A DNA stretch of 64,000 bases from Gaetbulibacter_A aestuarii (GTDB lineage: Bacteria; Bacteroidota; Bacteroidia; Flavobacteriales; Flavobacteriaceae): assembly GCF_039537665.1 (NCBI RefSeq), contig NZ_BAABAY010000001.1, positions 186,001 through 250,000 on the forward strand, in the 5' to 3' direction. The notes below the pieces were generated by a model. It searched no databases. It was given only the letters and a program-made list of their open reading frames with translations, and was not told where the DNA came from. Positions 1 to 8,598 of the stretch are shown here, piece by piece; position 1 is the first letter of the stretch, and the number at the start of each line of letters is the position of its first letter. Both the position numbers and the translations under genes were made by a program.

Positions 1-675
1 CGTGAGAACGCGCGGAGTGTTCAGGAGCATATTTCCCGTGAATTATGGTTGAACGTAAATAATTATTATTTATTCCTAACGGATAAAACCTTACCACAAC
101 AATTACAAGAAGGTGACCCCATTATGTTTTTGGACCGCTTAAAATCCTTTCATTTAATGTATCAGGGGAATACAGATCTAACGCAAGAACGTGGACCATC
201 ATATTATTTTATGAGTGTTGGTAAATATCTGGAGCGTGTTATTCAGATCTCCGATTATACAGCAATAAAATTGGTAGAAATTTCGAAGACTACTGACCGT
301 TTAGAACAAACCTTTTACTGGAAAAACTTATTATTATCTCTTGGTGGTTACCAGTTGTATTTGAAAAAACACAAGTCGGCATTCACTGAAGGTCACGTTA
401 TTACCATGGTTTTTCAGGATAAACTATTTCCGCGATCGGTATATTATTGCATCAATAAATTATATATGCACATTCAAAAACTCATTGAGATCCAGGAACT
501 TGAAAAAAATAATCTAGAATTTTTACTGGGAAAGCTGGAAAGTACAATAAAATATACTACTATTGACAGCATAAATGAACAAGGTTTAGAAAACTTTATT
601 CAAGAGATCAAAGACGACATCAGAAATATATCTTTAAGTATAAATACGGTGTATTTTTCAAACGCCAACTCATAA
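1..675 (+). CDS. Alpha-E domain protein (DUF403), 5' end cut by window
   Basis: The frame is open from base 1 (it begins RENARSVQEHISRELW), so the gene starts upstream of the window and only the C-terminal part is present. The opening RENARSV motif and the helix-rich, aromatic-rich remainder match the alpha-E family, a helical protein usually encoded with a circularly permuted ATP-grasp protein and a transglutaminase-like protease. The next gene, 5 bases downstream, is exactly such a transglutaminase, which supports the call. The cluster is thought to make or process a peptide-like product, but its biochemical role is not settled. A TTG at 49 is an internal codon, not the start. Confidence 0.85.
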   Translation, partial: RENARSVQEHISRELWLNVNNYYLFLTDKTLPQQLQEGDPIMFLDRLKSFHLMYQGNTDLTQERGPSYYFMSVGKYLERVIQISDYTAIKLVEISKTTDRLEQTFYWKNLLLSLGGYQLYLKKHKSAFTEGHVITMVFQDKLFPRSVYYCINKLYMHIQKLIEIQELEKNNLEFLLGKLESTIKYTTIDSINEQGLENFIQEIKDDIRNISLSINTVYFSNANS

Positions 676-680
676 CGAAC

Positions 681-1631
681 ATGCCAAGGTTTTACATAAA
701 ACACCTTACCAAGTACACTTACAGTGACTTTGTTATTGACGGGGCCAACCAGATCATGTTGTTTCCTATCGAGGACACTTACCAAAAGGTTATCAATCAA
801 ACCATAAAAATCACCAATCAGCCTAATGTTGAGACGTTTCAGGATTTTTACGGGAACACGGTAGGTTCTTTTATGGTAATCGTGCCACATAACTTTCTAT
901 CTATTTCCTCAGAAGTTGAAGTGGAGACCAGCGAACAGATTTTTCCTGAAGACCATGTTGATCCGGTAGAACAATGGGACGCCGTAAAAGGATTTAAAGG
1001 AGATCCTGAATTTATAGATTTTCTTAAGTATAAAACCTTTGATGGTACTCCGGAGATCTTCAACATGATTCAAGCGGAAGATAGAACAAAACAAACGCCG
1101 TATAAGTTAGCTTTAAAGTTTTGTGAGTTTATTTACAAGAATTTTGAATACAAACCGGGCATTACAACCGTAGATTCTAAACTGGATCTGGTTTGGAATT
1201 TAAAAGCCGGAGTTTGCCAGGATTTCACTCATATTCTATTACAAATGGTTCGCATGCTTGGAATTCCGGCACGTTATGTAAGCGGTTATATTTGTCCGAG
1301 TGACGAAAACGTTCGTGGTGAAGGCGCAACCCATGCCTGGATTGAAGTTTATATCCCGTTTTATGGTTGGTTAGGCATTGATCCTACAAATAATGCCATC
1401 GCGAATCAGTATCACGTAAAACTTGCAACAGGCCGGGATTATAAAGATTGTTCACCGGTTAAAGGTGTTTATAAAGGCCAGGCTAAAGACGACCTGTTTG
1501 TTAAAGTAAAAGTCAGTACCGTAAAAAGTAATACCGAAAACCTGGTATTTCCGGTGAATGAAAAAGATAAGATCTCGAATAGTTTCAGGAAAAATCAGGA
1601 GATCCTTCAGCAAATGCAACAGCAGCAATAA
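681..1631 (+). CDS. Transglutaminase-like cysteine peptidase family protein
   Basis: The 316-residue protein has a beta-rich N-terminal domain typical of bacterial transglutaminase-like proteins (about residues 1-100), then a transglutaminase core. The catalytic triad is visible: Cys179 in KAGVCQDFTH, His218 in THAWIEV and Asp234 in GIDPTNN. It has no signal peptide, so it probably acts in the cytoplasm. It follows the alpha-E gene by 5 bases, so the two are probably co-transcribed. The C-terminus is polar and ends in a glutamine run. It ends 3 bases from the convergent polyprenyl synthase gene with no clear terminator between them. Substrate unknown. Confidence 0.88.
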   Translation: MPRFYIKHLTKYTYSDFVIDGANQIMLFPIEDTYQKVINQTIKITNQPNVETFQDFYGNTVGSFMVIVPHNFLSISSEVEVETSEQIFPEDHVDPVEQWDAVKGFKGDPEFIDFLKYKTFDGTPEIFNMIQAEDRTKQTPYKLALKFCEFIYKNFEYKPGITTVDSKLDLVWNLKAGVCQDFTHILLQMVRMLGIPARYVSGYICPSDENVRGEGATHAWIEVYIPFYGWLGIDPTNNAIANQYHVKLATGRDYKDCSPVKGVYKGQAKDDLFVKVKVSTVKSNTENLVFPVNEKDKISNSFRKNQEILQQMQQQQ

Positions 1632-1634
1632 GGT

Positions 1635-2609
1635 TTACTTTTTGCGATCGATCACGTAGTTTACCATGAGTTTTAAGGCGGCTTTAAATTCCGATTCCGG
1701 ATAAGTGCCCAGCGTATCTAAAGCTTCTTTTTGATAACCTTTCATCACCTTGGTTGCATACTCCAATCCTCCTTTTTCTTTAACGAAAGCAATCACCTGT
1801 TTTACGCGATCTTTATCTTTATTGTGATTTTTTATGGAGTTGATCAGCCAATCTTTATCCTTTTTTTCTACTTGATTCATCACATAGATCAAGGGCAAGG
1901 TCAATTTTTGCTCTTTAATATCTATTCCGGTGGGTTTACCTATCTGGTCGTCACCGTAATCAAAAAGGTCGTCTTTAATTTGAAAAGCCATACCTATAAG
2001 TTCGCCAAATTTTCGCATGCGTTCTACATGTTCCGAATCTGGTTTCACAGAGGCTGCGCCCAGACTACAACACGCTGCAATTAATGTCGCTGTTTTTTGA
2101 CGAATGATCTCATAGTAAACAGCTTCGGTGATATCAAGTTTTCGTGCTTTTTCAATTTGAAGTAACTCGCCTTCACTCATTTCACGAACGGCGACAGAAA
2201 TGATCTTCAAGAGATCAAAATCATTGTTGTCTATGGAAAGTAAAAGACCTTTTGATAAAAAATAATCCCCGATCAAAACCGCAATTTTATTTTTCCAAAG
2301 GGCATTAACAGAGAAAAACCCACGGCGACGGTTACTATCGTCTACCACATCGTCATGAACCAACGTTGCTGTATGAATCAGCTCGATCACTGATGCGCCG
2401 CGATAGGTTCGTTCGTTAACTTCCCCTGAAACAATTTTGGCTACCAAAAACACAAACATAGGGCGCATTTGCTTCCCTTTGCGGTTTACAATATAATGGG
2501 TGATTCTATTGAGCAGAGCAACTTTGCTGGACATCGAAAGTTGAAACTTTTTCTCGAAAAGATTCATTTCGAAAGCAATAGGTTGTTTTATTTGCTCTAC
2601 AATTTTCAA
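1635..2609 (-). CDS. Polyprenyl diphosphate synthase
   Basis: Trans-isoprenyl diphosphate synthase that extends a short allylic diphosphate with isopentenyl diphosphate, in flavobacteria most likely for the menaquinone side chain. Both aspartate-rich motifs are present: the first as DDVVDD followed by RRRG, the second as DDLFDYGDD. The length (324 residues) is normal for the family. The start used is a TTG at 2609 giving MKIVEQIKQPI; no ATG lies near it, the next in-frame Met is residue 15, and the N-terminus fits the family. The exact chain length cannot be read from sequence. It stands alone, convergent with the transglutaminase gene and 119 bases downstream of rlmN. Confidence 0.88.
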   Translation of the reverse strand: MKIVEQIKQPIAFEMNLFEKKFQLSMSSKVALLNRITHYIVNRKGKQMRPMFVFLVAKIVSGEVNERTYRGASVIELIHTATLVHDDVVDDSNRRRGFFSVNALWKNKIAVLIGDYFLSKGLLLSIDNNDFDLLKIISVAVREMSEGELLQIEKARKLDITEAVYYEIIRQKTATLIAACCSLGAASVKPDSEHVERMRKFGELIGMAFQIKDDLFDYGDDQIGKPTGIDIKEQKLTLPLIYVMNQVEKKDKDWLINSIKNHNKDKDRVKQVIAFVKEKGGLEYATKVMKGYQKEALDTLGTYPESEFKAALKLMVNYVIDRKK

Positions 2610-2728
2610 CTGCTTAAATTTTAATTTTTATATCGATCGGTTTTACCTCCTGACAGGCAGGTGTCATTCGCCAACAATGATCTGAGTTGTTTTCAGTATT
2701 TTGTTATAGCTCATTCCACACTACAAGT

Positions 2729-3769
2729 TTAAGATTTATTTGCCAATTGTCCACAAGCCGCATCAATATCTTTTCCGCGGCTACGCCTTACATTCACAAC
2801 GATATGATTTTTTTCCAAGGTATCGATATAATTTTGAAGGGCTTCATTGGAAGCTTGTTGAAAATCGCCATCATCGATAGGATTGTATTCAATAATATTT
2901 ACTTTACACGGCACATATTTACAGAATTGTACAAAAGCATCTACGGCCTCCTGAGTATCATTGATACCTTTCCAAACCACATATTCATAGCTGATGCGTC
3001 GTTTGGTTTTAGCATACCAATATTCCAGGGCTTCTCTTAAATCAGCTAATGGAAATGTTGCATTAAACGGCATAATTTGAGTCCGAACCTCATCTATGGC
3101 TGAGTGTAATGAAACAGCGAGATTAAACTTTACTTCATCATCCGCCAGCTTCTTTATCATTTTTGGAACACCCGAAGTAGACAGGGTTATTCGTTTTGGC
3201 GACATACCTAAACCTTCCGGTGAGGTGATCTTATCGATGGCTTTTAGAACATTGTTATAATTCATTAGGGGTTCGCCCATACCCATAAACACAATGTTAG
3301 TAAGCGGACGATCGTAATACAGGCGACTTTCGTTATCGATGGCTACAACCTGATCGTAGATCTCATCAGGATTAAGATTTCGCATACGTTTAAGGCGCGC
3401 CGTAGCACAGAATTTACAATCGAGACTACAACCCACCTGACTGGAAACACAAGCTGTGGTACGCTTGGGTGTTGGAATTAAAACAGATTCTACTACAAGG
3501 TCATCGTGTAATCGTACGGCATTTTTTACGGTGCCATCGGCACTGCGTTGCATGGTATCGACCTGAATGTGATTAATTACAAAATTTTCCTCGAGCATAC
3601 GGCGTGTTTCTTTGGAGATATTGGTCATATCCTCAAAGCTGTGCGCTGCTTTTTGCCACAACCATTCGTACACCTGGTTACCACGAAAAGCTTTGTCGCC
3701 TTGCGCCACAAAAAAGTCGCGTAATTGGGCTTTGGTTAAGGCGCGTATGTCTTTTTTCTTAGTTTCCAT
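2729..3769 (-). CDS. rlmN: 23S rRNA (adenine-2503-C2)- and tRNA-A37 methyltransferase RlmN
   Basis: Radical-SAM enzyme that methylates C2 of A2503 in 23S rRNA and A37 in some tRNAs. The [4Fe-4S] motif CxxxCxxC is seen as CSLDCKFC (Cys114, Cys118, Cys121), followed by the GMGEP motif. The second catalytic Cys is in AACGQL close to the C-terminus, as expected for RlmN. Length 346 is typical. ATG start at 3769. The upstream gap carries a small CCTATT/AATAGG hairpin (3798-3813) and an interspersed repeat. Confidence 0.96.
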   Translation of the reverse strand: METKKKDIRALTKAQLRDFFVAQGDKAFRGNQVYEWLWQKAAHSFEDMTNISKETRRMLEENFVINHIQVDTMQRSADGTVKNAVRLHDDLVVESVLIPTPKRTTACVSSQVGCSLDCKFCATARLKRMRNLNPDEIYDQVVAIDNESRLYYDRPLTNIVFMGMGEPLMNYNNVLKAIDKITSPEGLGMSPKRITLSTSGVPKMIKKLADDEVKFNLAVSLHSAIDEVRTQIMPFNATFPLADLREALEYWYAKTKRRISYEYVVWKGINDTQEAVDAFVQFCKYVPCKVNIIEYNPIDDGDFQQASNEALQNYIDTLEKNHIVVNVRRSRGKDIDAACGQLANKS

Positions 3770-3826
3770 TGCTGATGCAAAAATAGTGAAAGCTTTTCCT
3801 ATTAACGAATAGGCTTATCGTTTTTT

Positions 3827-3914
3827 GGGGTGTGCGTTAGCGATTGAGGCTTTGTTGGAGCTCGCCCGGAGGGAAGCGACTGCCGAAAGCGCGACCCTTG
3901 TGGTAACGCCCAAA
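3827..3914 (-). repeat. Interspersed GGGCGTTACC-type repeat, copy A
   Basis: Read on the minus strand, this begins GGGCGTTACCACAAGGGTCG, continues with CGCTTTC, and ends CAATCGCTAACGCAC. Related copies, with the same opening and closing blocks but a different middle, lie at 21050-21133 and 45824-45926. It is non-coding and sits between rlmN and the queA terminator. This looks like a flavobacterial REP-type element; function unknown. Confidence 0.7.
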
Positions 3915-3928
3915 ATAAAATTTGATTT

Positions 3929-3954
3929 AAAAAAAAGCCCCGAATAGCGGGGCT
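3929..3954 (-). terminator. Rho-independent terminator of queA
   Basis: Perfect 7-bp stem AGCCCCG/CGGGGCT with a five-base loop. On the minus strand it is followed by eight T residues (the A run at 3929-3936). It lies 5 bases past the queA stop codon and probably ends the transcript carrying aroA and queA. Confidence 0.9.
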
Positions 3955-3959
3955 CTCAT

Positions 3960-5009
3960 TTATATGATTAGCATGGCGTCGCCGTAGCTATAGAATTTGT
4001 ATTTTTCTTTGACTGCCTCTTCGTAAGCATGCTTTACAAAATCGTGACCCGCAAAAGCTGAAACCATCATAAGGAGGGTAGACTTTGGCGTGTGGAAATT
4101 GGTAATCATACTGTTGGCAATACTGAAATCGTAGGGTGGGAAAATGAATTTATTGGTCCAGCCTTCCATTTCGTTTAATAATCCGTTGGATGACACCGCA
4201 GATTCGATGGCGCGCATTACCGTTGTACCTACCGCACAAACACGTTTTTTACGCTGAATACCGGTATTTACGATGTTCACCGCATCGGGCCCGATACTGA
4301 TCTCTTCACTATCCATTTTATGTTTCGATAGATCTTCAACCTCAACAGGATTGAAGGTTCCCAGACCAACGTGAAGTGTTACCTCTGCAAAGTTGATGCC
4401 TTTGATCTCCAAACGTTTTAAAAGGTGTTTTGAGAAGTGCAAACCGGCTGTTGGAGCCGCCACAGCGCCTTCATTTTTAGCGTAAATTGTTTGGTAACGC
4501 TCTTCGTCTTCAGGCTCTACCGCACGCTTGATATATTTTGGAAGTGGTGTTTCTCCAAGTTCGGTTAGTTTACGACGGAATTCGTTATATGACCCGTCAT
4601 AAAGGAAACGGAGGGTACGTCCGCGTGATGTTGTATTATCAATAACTTCCGCTACCAGGGTCTCATCTTCACCAAAATATAATTTATTTCCGATACGAAT
4701 CTTACGGGCAGGATCTACCAATACGTCCCACAGACGCTGATCCTGGTTAAGTTCACGTAATAAGAATACTTCAATTCGGGCACCGGTCTTTTCTTTATTT
4801 CCGTAAAGGCGGGCCGGAAAAACCTTGGTGTTATTTAGGATAAGTACATCATCTTCATTAAAATAATCGATGATGTCTTTGAATAATTTATGCTCTATGG
4901 TTTGGTCTTTGCGATTTAAAACCATTAAACGGGCTTCGTCTCTGTGTTCGGAAGGATACTCGGCTAATAATTCATCTGGCAAATTGAAACCAAAGTTGGA
5001 TAATTTCAT
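3960..5009 (-). CDS. queA: tRNA preQ1(34) S-adenosylmethionine ribosyltransferase-isomerase QueA
   Basis: Transfers and isomerises the ribosyl group of SAM onto preQ1 in the wobble position of tRNA, giving epoxyqueuosine, the penultimate queuosine step. The 349-residue length and family signatures are intact: the N-terminal FGFNLPDELLAEYP, the block GAVAAPTAGLHFS near residue 185, the THVGLGTF-type block (here LHVGLGTFNPVEV), and NFHTPKSTLLMMV near the C-terminus. ATG start at 5009. It is the last gene before a strong terminator, 73 bases downstream of aroA. No preQ1 riboswitch is visible upstream. Confidence 0.96.
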   Translation of the reverse strand: MKLSNFGFNLPDELLAEYPSEHRDEARLMVLNRKDQTIEHKLFKDIIDYFNEDDVLILNNTKVFPARLYGNKEKTGARIEVFLLRELNQDQRLWDVLVDPARKIRIGNKLYFGEDETLVAEVIDNTTSRGRTLRFLYDGSYNEFRRKLTELGETPLPKYIKRAVEPEDEERYQTIYAKNEGAVAAPTAGLHFSKHLLKRLEIKGINFAEVTLHVGLGTFNPVEVEDLSKHKMDSEEISIGPDAVNIVNTGIQRKKRVCAVGTTVMRAIESAVSSNGLLNEMEGWTNKFIFPPYDFSIANSMITNFHTPKSTLLMMVSAFAGHDFVKHAYEEAVKEKYKFYSYGDAMLII

Positions 5010-5082
5010 ATGTTTATTTTTTTATTGGAAAGTTGCAAATATACAATCTGAAGGTAGGGGTTGTCAAGTAAATGGGTGATTA

Positions 5083-6306
5083 TTATTTGGTTAATTTAAT
5101 TCCGAGTGTTTCCATATCATCCCAAAAGGTTGGGTAGGATTTTGAAACCACCATGGCATCTTCAATTTCGAGTTCTGTTTTTAATGCTAATGGAGCGAAT
5201 GCCATAGCCATTCTGTGATCGTTATAGGTGGCGATAGAAACACCACTCTTTATAGCTTTGGAAGCATGCAAATACAAACTTTTATCTGTAATATCCACTT
5301 GAGCACCCAACTTTTCCAGTTCTGTTTTAAGGGCCACTAAGCGATCTGTTTCTTTGATTTTAAGGGTATGTAGGCCTGAAAGATCACAGGATATCCCCAG
5401 TGCAAAACAACTCACGGCAATGGTTTGGGCAATATCCGGAGCATGAACCAAATCGTATTTAAAATGGGAAACCGGTTCATCTGTTTTGGTAAGACGCATG
5501 CTATTTCCCTCAAAGTTGGTGGATACACCAAATGCTTTGTAAATATTTACAAGATCAGCATCACCCTGCAAGGAATCTTGTTTGTAAGCCTCCAGCTCAA
5601 TACTTGTTCCGGGTTCACTAATGGCTACAATACTGAAAAAGTATGAGGCCGAAGACCAGTCGGATTCTACAGTTATAGTTTTAGGTTCTATATTTTGAAC
5701 CATGGGTTTTACCGTAATTTTATTGTTTTCAAAAGTAGATTTAACTCCAATTTGATCCAGTAAGCTCAGCGTCATTTTGATATAAGGCACGGATGTTATG
5801 GTACCTTCCAAAGTTAATTCCAAACCATTTTCCAGTTTAGAAGCTATGAGCAATAAGGCGGAAATATATTGGCTACTCACATTGGCTTGAAGCGATACCT
5901 TTTGTTTTTTTAACGTTTTACCGGTTATTTTTAAGGGAGGAAAACCATCATTTTCTTCATAGGAAATGTTGGCTCCAAGATCTTTTAGTGCCTCTACCAA
6001 AATTTTTATAGGGCGTTCTTTCATGCGGTTGGAACCGGTAAGCGTTACCGTTCTACCATCTTGAATGGCCAGATAGGCCGTTAGAAACCGCATGGCAGTT
6101 CCGGCGTGATGTATGTCGATAAGATTCTCATCCGAGGCCAGAGCTTTAGCCATTAACCGGCTATCATCTGAATTGGAAACATTTTTTAGGCTTATTTGTG
6201 GATAAAGCGCTTGTAGCAATAACAAACGATTGGATTCACTTTTAGACCCCGTAATTTTTATTCGCGACTGCTTGTTTGGTTTGGATTTATGAAGCGTGAT
6301 CTGCAT
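5083..6306 (-). CDS. aroA: 3-phosphoshikimate 1-carboxyvinyltransferase (EPSP synthase)
   Basis: Sixth step of the shikimate pathway: transfers enolpyruvate from PEP to shikimate-3-phosphate. The N-terminal KITGSKSESNRLLLLQAL block, the GTAMRFLTAYL block (a variant of the usual NAGTAMR), the conserved arginine in KERP, and the C-terminal DHRMAMAFAP motif are all present. Length 407, slightly short of the E. coli enzyme and normal for Bacteroidota. It is not in the aromatic operon at 13-17 kb but follows a MazG-like gene (34-base gap) and precedes queA. ATG start at 6306. Confidence 0.95.
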   Translation of the reverse strand: MQITLHKSKPNKQSRIKITGSKSESNRLLLLQALYPQISLKNVSNSDDSRLMAKALASDENLIDIHHAGTAMRFLTAYLAIQDGRTVTLTGSNRMKERPIKILVEALKDLGANISYEENDGFPPLKITGKTLKKQKVSLQANVSSQYISALLLIASKLENGLELTLEGTITSVPYIKMTLSLLDQIGVKSTFENNKITVKPMVQNIEPKTITVESDWSSASYFFSIVAISEPGTSIELEAYKQDSLQGDADLVNIYKAFGVSTNFEGNSMRLTKTDEPVSHFKYDLVHAPDIAQTIAVSCFALGISCDLSGLHTLKIKETDRLVALKTELEKLGAQVDITDKSLYLHASKAIKSGVSIATYNDHRMAMAFAPLALKTELEIEDAMVVSKSYPTFWDDMETLGIKLTK

Positions 6307-6340
6307 GTGTAAAAGTTCGGTGTGTTAACGAGCCGCAAAT

Positions 6341-6667
6341 TTACTTTAATTTTTCGTTATTATGGTGTCTGTCGTGGTCGCGTTTGGTTTTCTTATCCAT
6401 TCGGGCGTCAAAAGCTTTTTGCAGATCTACGCCGGTTTGATTTGCTAAACAAAGCACAACGAAAAGAACATCGGCCAATTCTTCACCTAGATCCTTGTCT
6501 TTATCGCTTTCCTTTTCACTTTGTTCTCCGTAACGTCTCGCAATTATGCGTGCCACTTCCCCCACTTCTTCGGTGAGTTGTGCCATATTAGTGAGTTCAT
6601 TAAAATAGCGAACACCGTGTTCGTTGATCCAATCGTCTACAATTTTCTGAGCATTTTTTATATCCAT
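6341..6667 (-). CDS. MazG-like nucleotide pyrophosphohydrolase
   Basis: Small all-alpha pyrophosphatase (108 residues). The metal-binding pattern of the MazG superfamily is visible as EEVGE followed about 25 residues later by EELAD. Such proteins cleave nucleoside triphosphates to monophosphate and pyrophosphate, often for house-cleaning of modified dNTPs. The substrate cannot be told from sequence. The C-terminus is very basic and His-rich (RDHDRHHNNEK). It starts 1 base after the stop of the DUF3857 gene, so it is probably co-transcribed and translationally coupled. Confidence 0.87.
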   Translation of the reverse strand: MDIKNAQKIVDDWINEHGVRYFNELTNMAQLTEEVGEVARIIARRYGEQSEKESDKDKDLGEELADVLFVVLCLANQTGVDLQKAFDARMDKKTKRDHDRHHNNEKLK

Positions 6668-6668
6668 A

Positions 6669-8588
6669 TCAGGCTTTACTTAAAACAATCTGCTCTGCCT
6701 CCTTCACGATCATTTGATTAAAGAGTTCTTTTAAATACAAATAATTATCCGGACCCATACGAGCGCTGTTAATTTCAAAGTTAACCATTAATTGAATATT
6801 CTTTCCCATAATTTTTGGTATGTACATGAATTTTCCCAAACCATCTGGCAGAGAAATTATAATGGGTTCTGGTTTTGACTCCACTGAATAACCATCAGGA
6901 ATATTTATACTGATTGAATACTTATTTGAAAAAGGTACCCCGAAGTCTATAGGAAATTCGCGTTTTTCTTTTTTGAACGGATTTTCATCTGTTTTAAAGA
7001 AAATGAATGGATTAATAAATAATTTATTATTCATTGATTCTGCACCACGATCCAAATAAAAATTGAATGATTCAGAAACATATCCTTCATATTTATCGGT
7101 ATTTTCAATGTTATATTCTTCAATCTCTATATTCCCCAATTCCGCTTCGCGGGAAGCAATGTAACTATCCATATCTTCGTTCTTTAATTCCTGACGTTTT
7201 AAATAAGCACCATGATTTAGGTAACGCGAATTAAATTTACCTTCCATAGTACCATCTTCATTTAAAGTGGCAGAAAGTAAATACTGTTCAACGGATTTTT
7301 TAGGTTGCTGTATTGGCACCAAATCCCATTTCAAATTAGGATTATCAATCAATACCCCTTGCCAGTTATAGTCCTTCACAGGTAATATATTAATATCGCT
7401 AAACTCATTGGTCGCATCCATGAAATAGGGTTTGTCATTTACTCTCGCATATGCCAAAACGTAATTTAACCGGTTTACTGTGGGAAACAGTGGCATAAAA
7501 TTATCCTTGGTACTAATTACCACAGGGTTAGCATCAATACCGGCATAACGCAACATGGCTACCAAAGTTAAATTGATATCACCGGCATTCCCTTTTTTCT
7601 CTTTTAATGCTTTTTTGATGCCGTTGAAAAAGCCTCTACCATCCATGCCATTCCAGGTGATGTGTTCCTTTACATATTTAAAAAGCAATTTCATTTTATC
7701 CTCCGGCTTAACAACACCTTCTAACAAAGCATCGAGCTCATCATCGAAAGAACGGGTTTTATCTAATTCATTTTCGTAATCATGAGAACTTCCAATGGTT
7801 TTAGCTACATCCTTCCAACTCGTGGCAAAGTTCCGATACAAGCGACCCGGAATTTCAATCGAAACAGCCTCAAACATAACACCGGATCTGTAATTATCCA
7901 TATTATCCACATACTCTTCTTCTTTGAGTGCAGGTATATGATCCAAACTGTATTCCAACACTTTATTTTCTCCGTATCCGTCACCCGGTCTACTGTACAC
8001 ATTTAAAAAGCCTTTTACAGTTTCTCTGAAGGTCACTTGTTTGGGTGTTTTAAGGCGTGCCTCCAGTTTTTTAACCGGGATATCGTATTGAAATTTAAAT
8101 TCGTCAACACTAAAGAATGGTGAAGTAATAGTATATCTGTATTCTAGTACAGAGCCTTCCTTTACATTAGGCATAGAGAAACTATAGCTATTGTAATAAA
8201 AACTAATTTCGTTCTGAAAAATTTGATCTTTATCCAACTTGGTTTCCACAATTTTGTTTCCCTCCAAATTATAGGTGTAGGCTTTTAATCGACCTACGGT
8301 TTCCTTTTCACTTTCCAGTTTGAATAATTTTAGTTTTACAGTAGCATAGCCAAAACCTTCCTTGTTATAAATTTTTATGCGTTGATGGACTTCGGTAATC
8401 ATATTTCCGGTATCCATATCGTAATAGGTATTCCTGTTCCTGTACAAAATAGCAGCGTTGGCTGATTTATCCTGAAGGTATTCTGTTTCTGTTAATTCCT
8501 CCTTTGAAATAGCTCCGAATTTAATGTCTTGTGCAAGGCTTAATTGACATCCTACAAATAGGAAAACCAGATAATTTAGTTTGTTCAT
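6669..8588 (-). CDS. DUF3857/transglutaminase-fold secreted protein, active-site Cys lost
   Basis: A 639-residue exported protein: an N-terminal signal peptide (hydrophobic stretch ending near LSLAQ), then a DUF3857 domain (about 50-240), then a transglutaminase-like region (about 280-400) and a beta-rich C-terminus. It is a tandem paralogue of the next gene upstream. Where that paralogue has YGDCKGLT, this one reads KGNAGDINLT, so the nucleophilic Cys is absent. The His region is also altered (LNYVLAY), while the Asp (YFMDATNEF) remains. It may therefore be a non-catalytic periplasmic or surface-binding protein. The family is common in Bacteroidota with no established function. ATG start at 8588. 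Confidence 0.85.
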   Translation of the reverse strand: MNKLNYLVFLFVGCQLSLAQDIKFGAISKEELTETEYLQDKSANAAILYRNRNTYYDMDTGNMITEVHQRIKIYNKEGFGYATVKLKLFKLESEKETVGRLKAYTYNLEGNKIVETKLDKDQIFQNEISFYYNSYSFSMPNVKEGSVLEYRYTITSPFFSVDEFKFQYDIPVKKLEARLKTPKQVTFRETVKGFLNVYSRPGDGYGENKVLEYSLDHIPALKEEEYVDNMDNYRSGVMFEAVSIEIPGRLYRNFATSWKDVAKTIGSSHDYENELDKTRSFDDELDALLEGVVKPEDKMKLLFKYVKEHITWNGMDGRGFFNGIKKALKEKKGNAGDINLTLVAMLRYAGIDANPVVISTKDNFMPLFPTVNRLNYVLAYARVNDKPYFMDATNEFSDINILPVKDYNWQGVLIDNPNLKWDLVPIQQPKKSVEQYLLSATLNEDGTMEGKFNSRYLNHGAYLKRQELKNEDMDSYIASREAELGNIEIEEYNIENTDKYEGYVSESFNFYLDRGAESMNNKLFINPFIFFKTDENPFKKEKREFPIDFGVPFSNKYSISINIPDGYSVESKPEPIIISLPDGLGKFMYIPKIMGKNIQLMVNFEINSARMGPDNYLYLKELFNQMIVKEAEQIVLSKA

Positions 8589-8598
8589 TGGTTAATTT

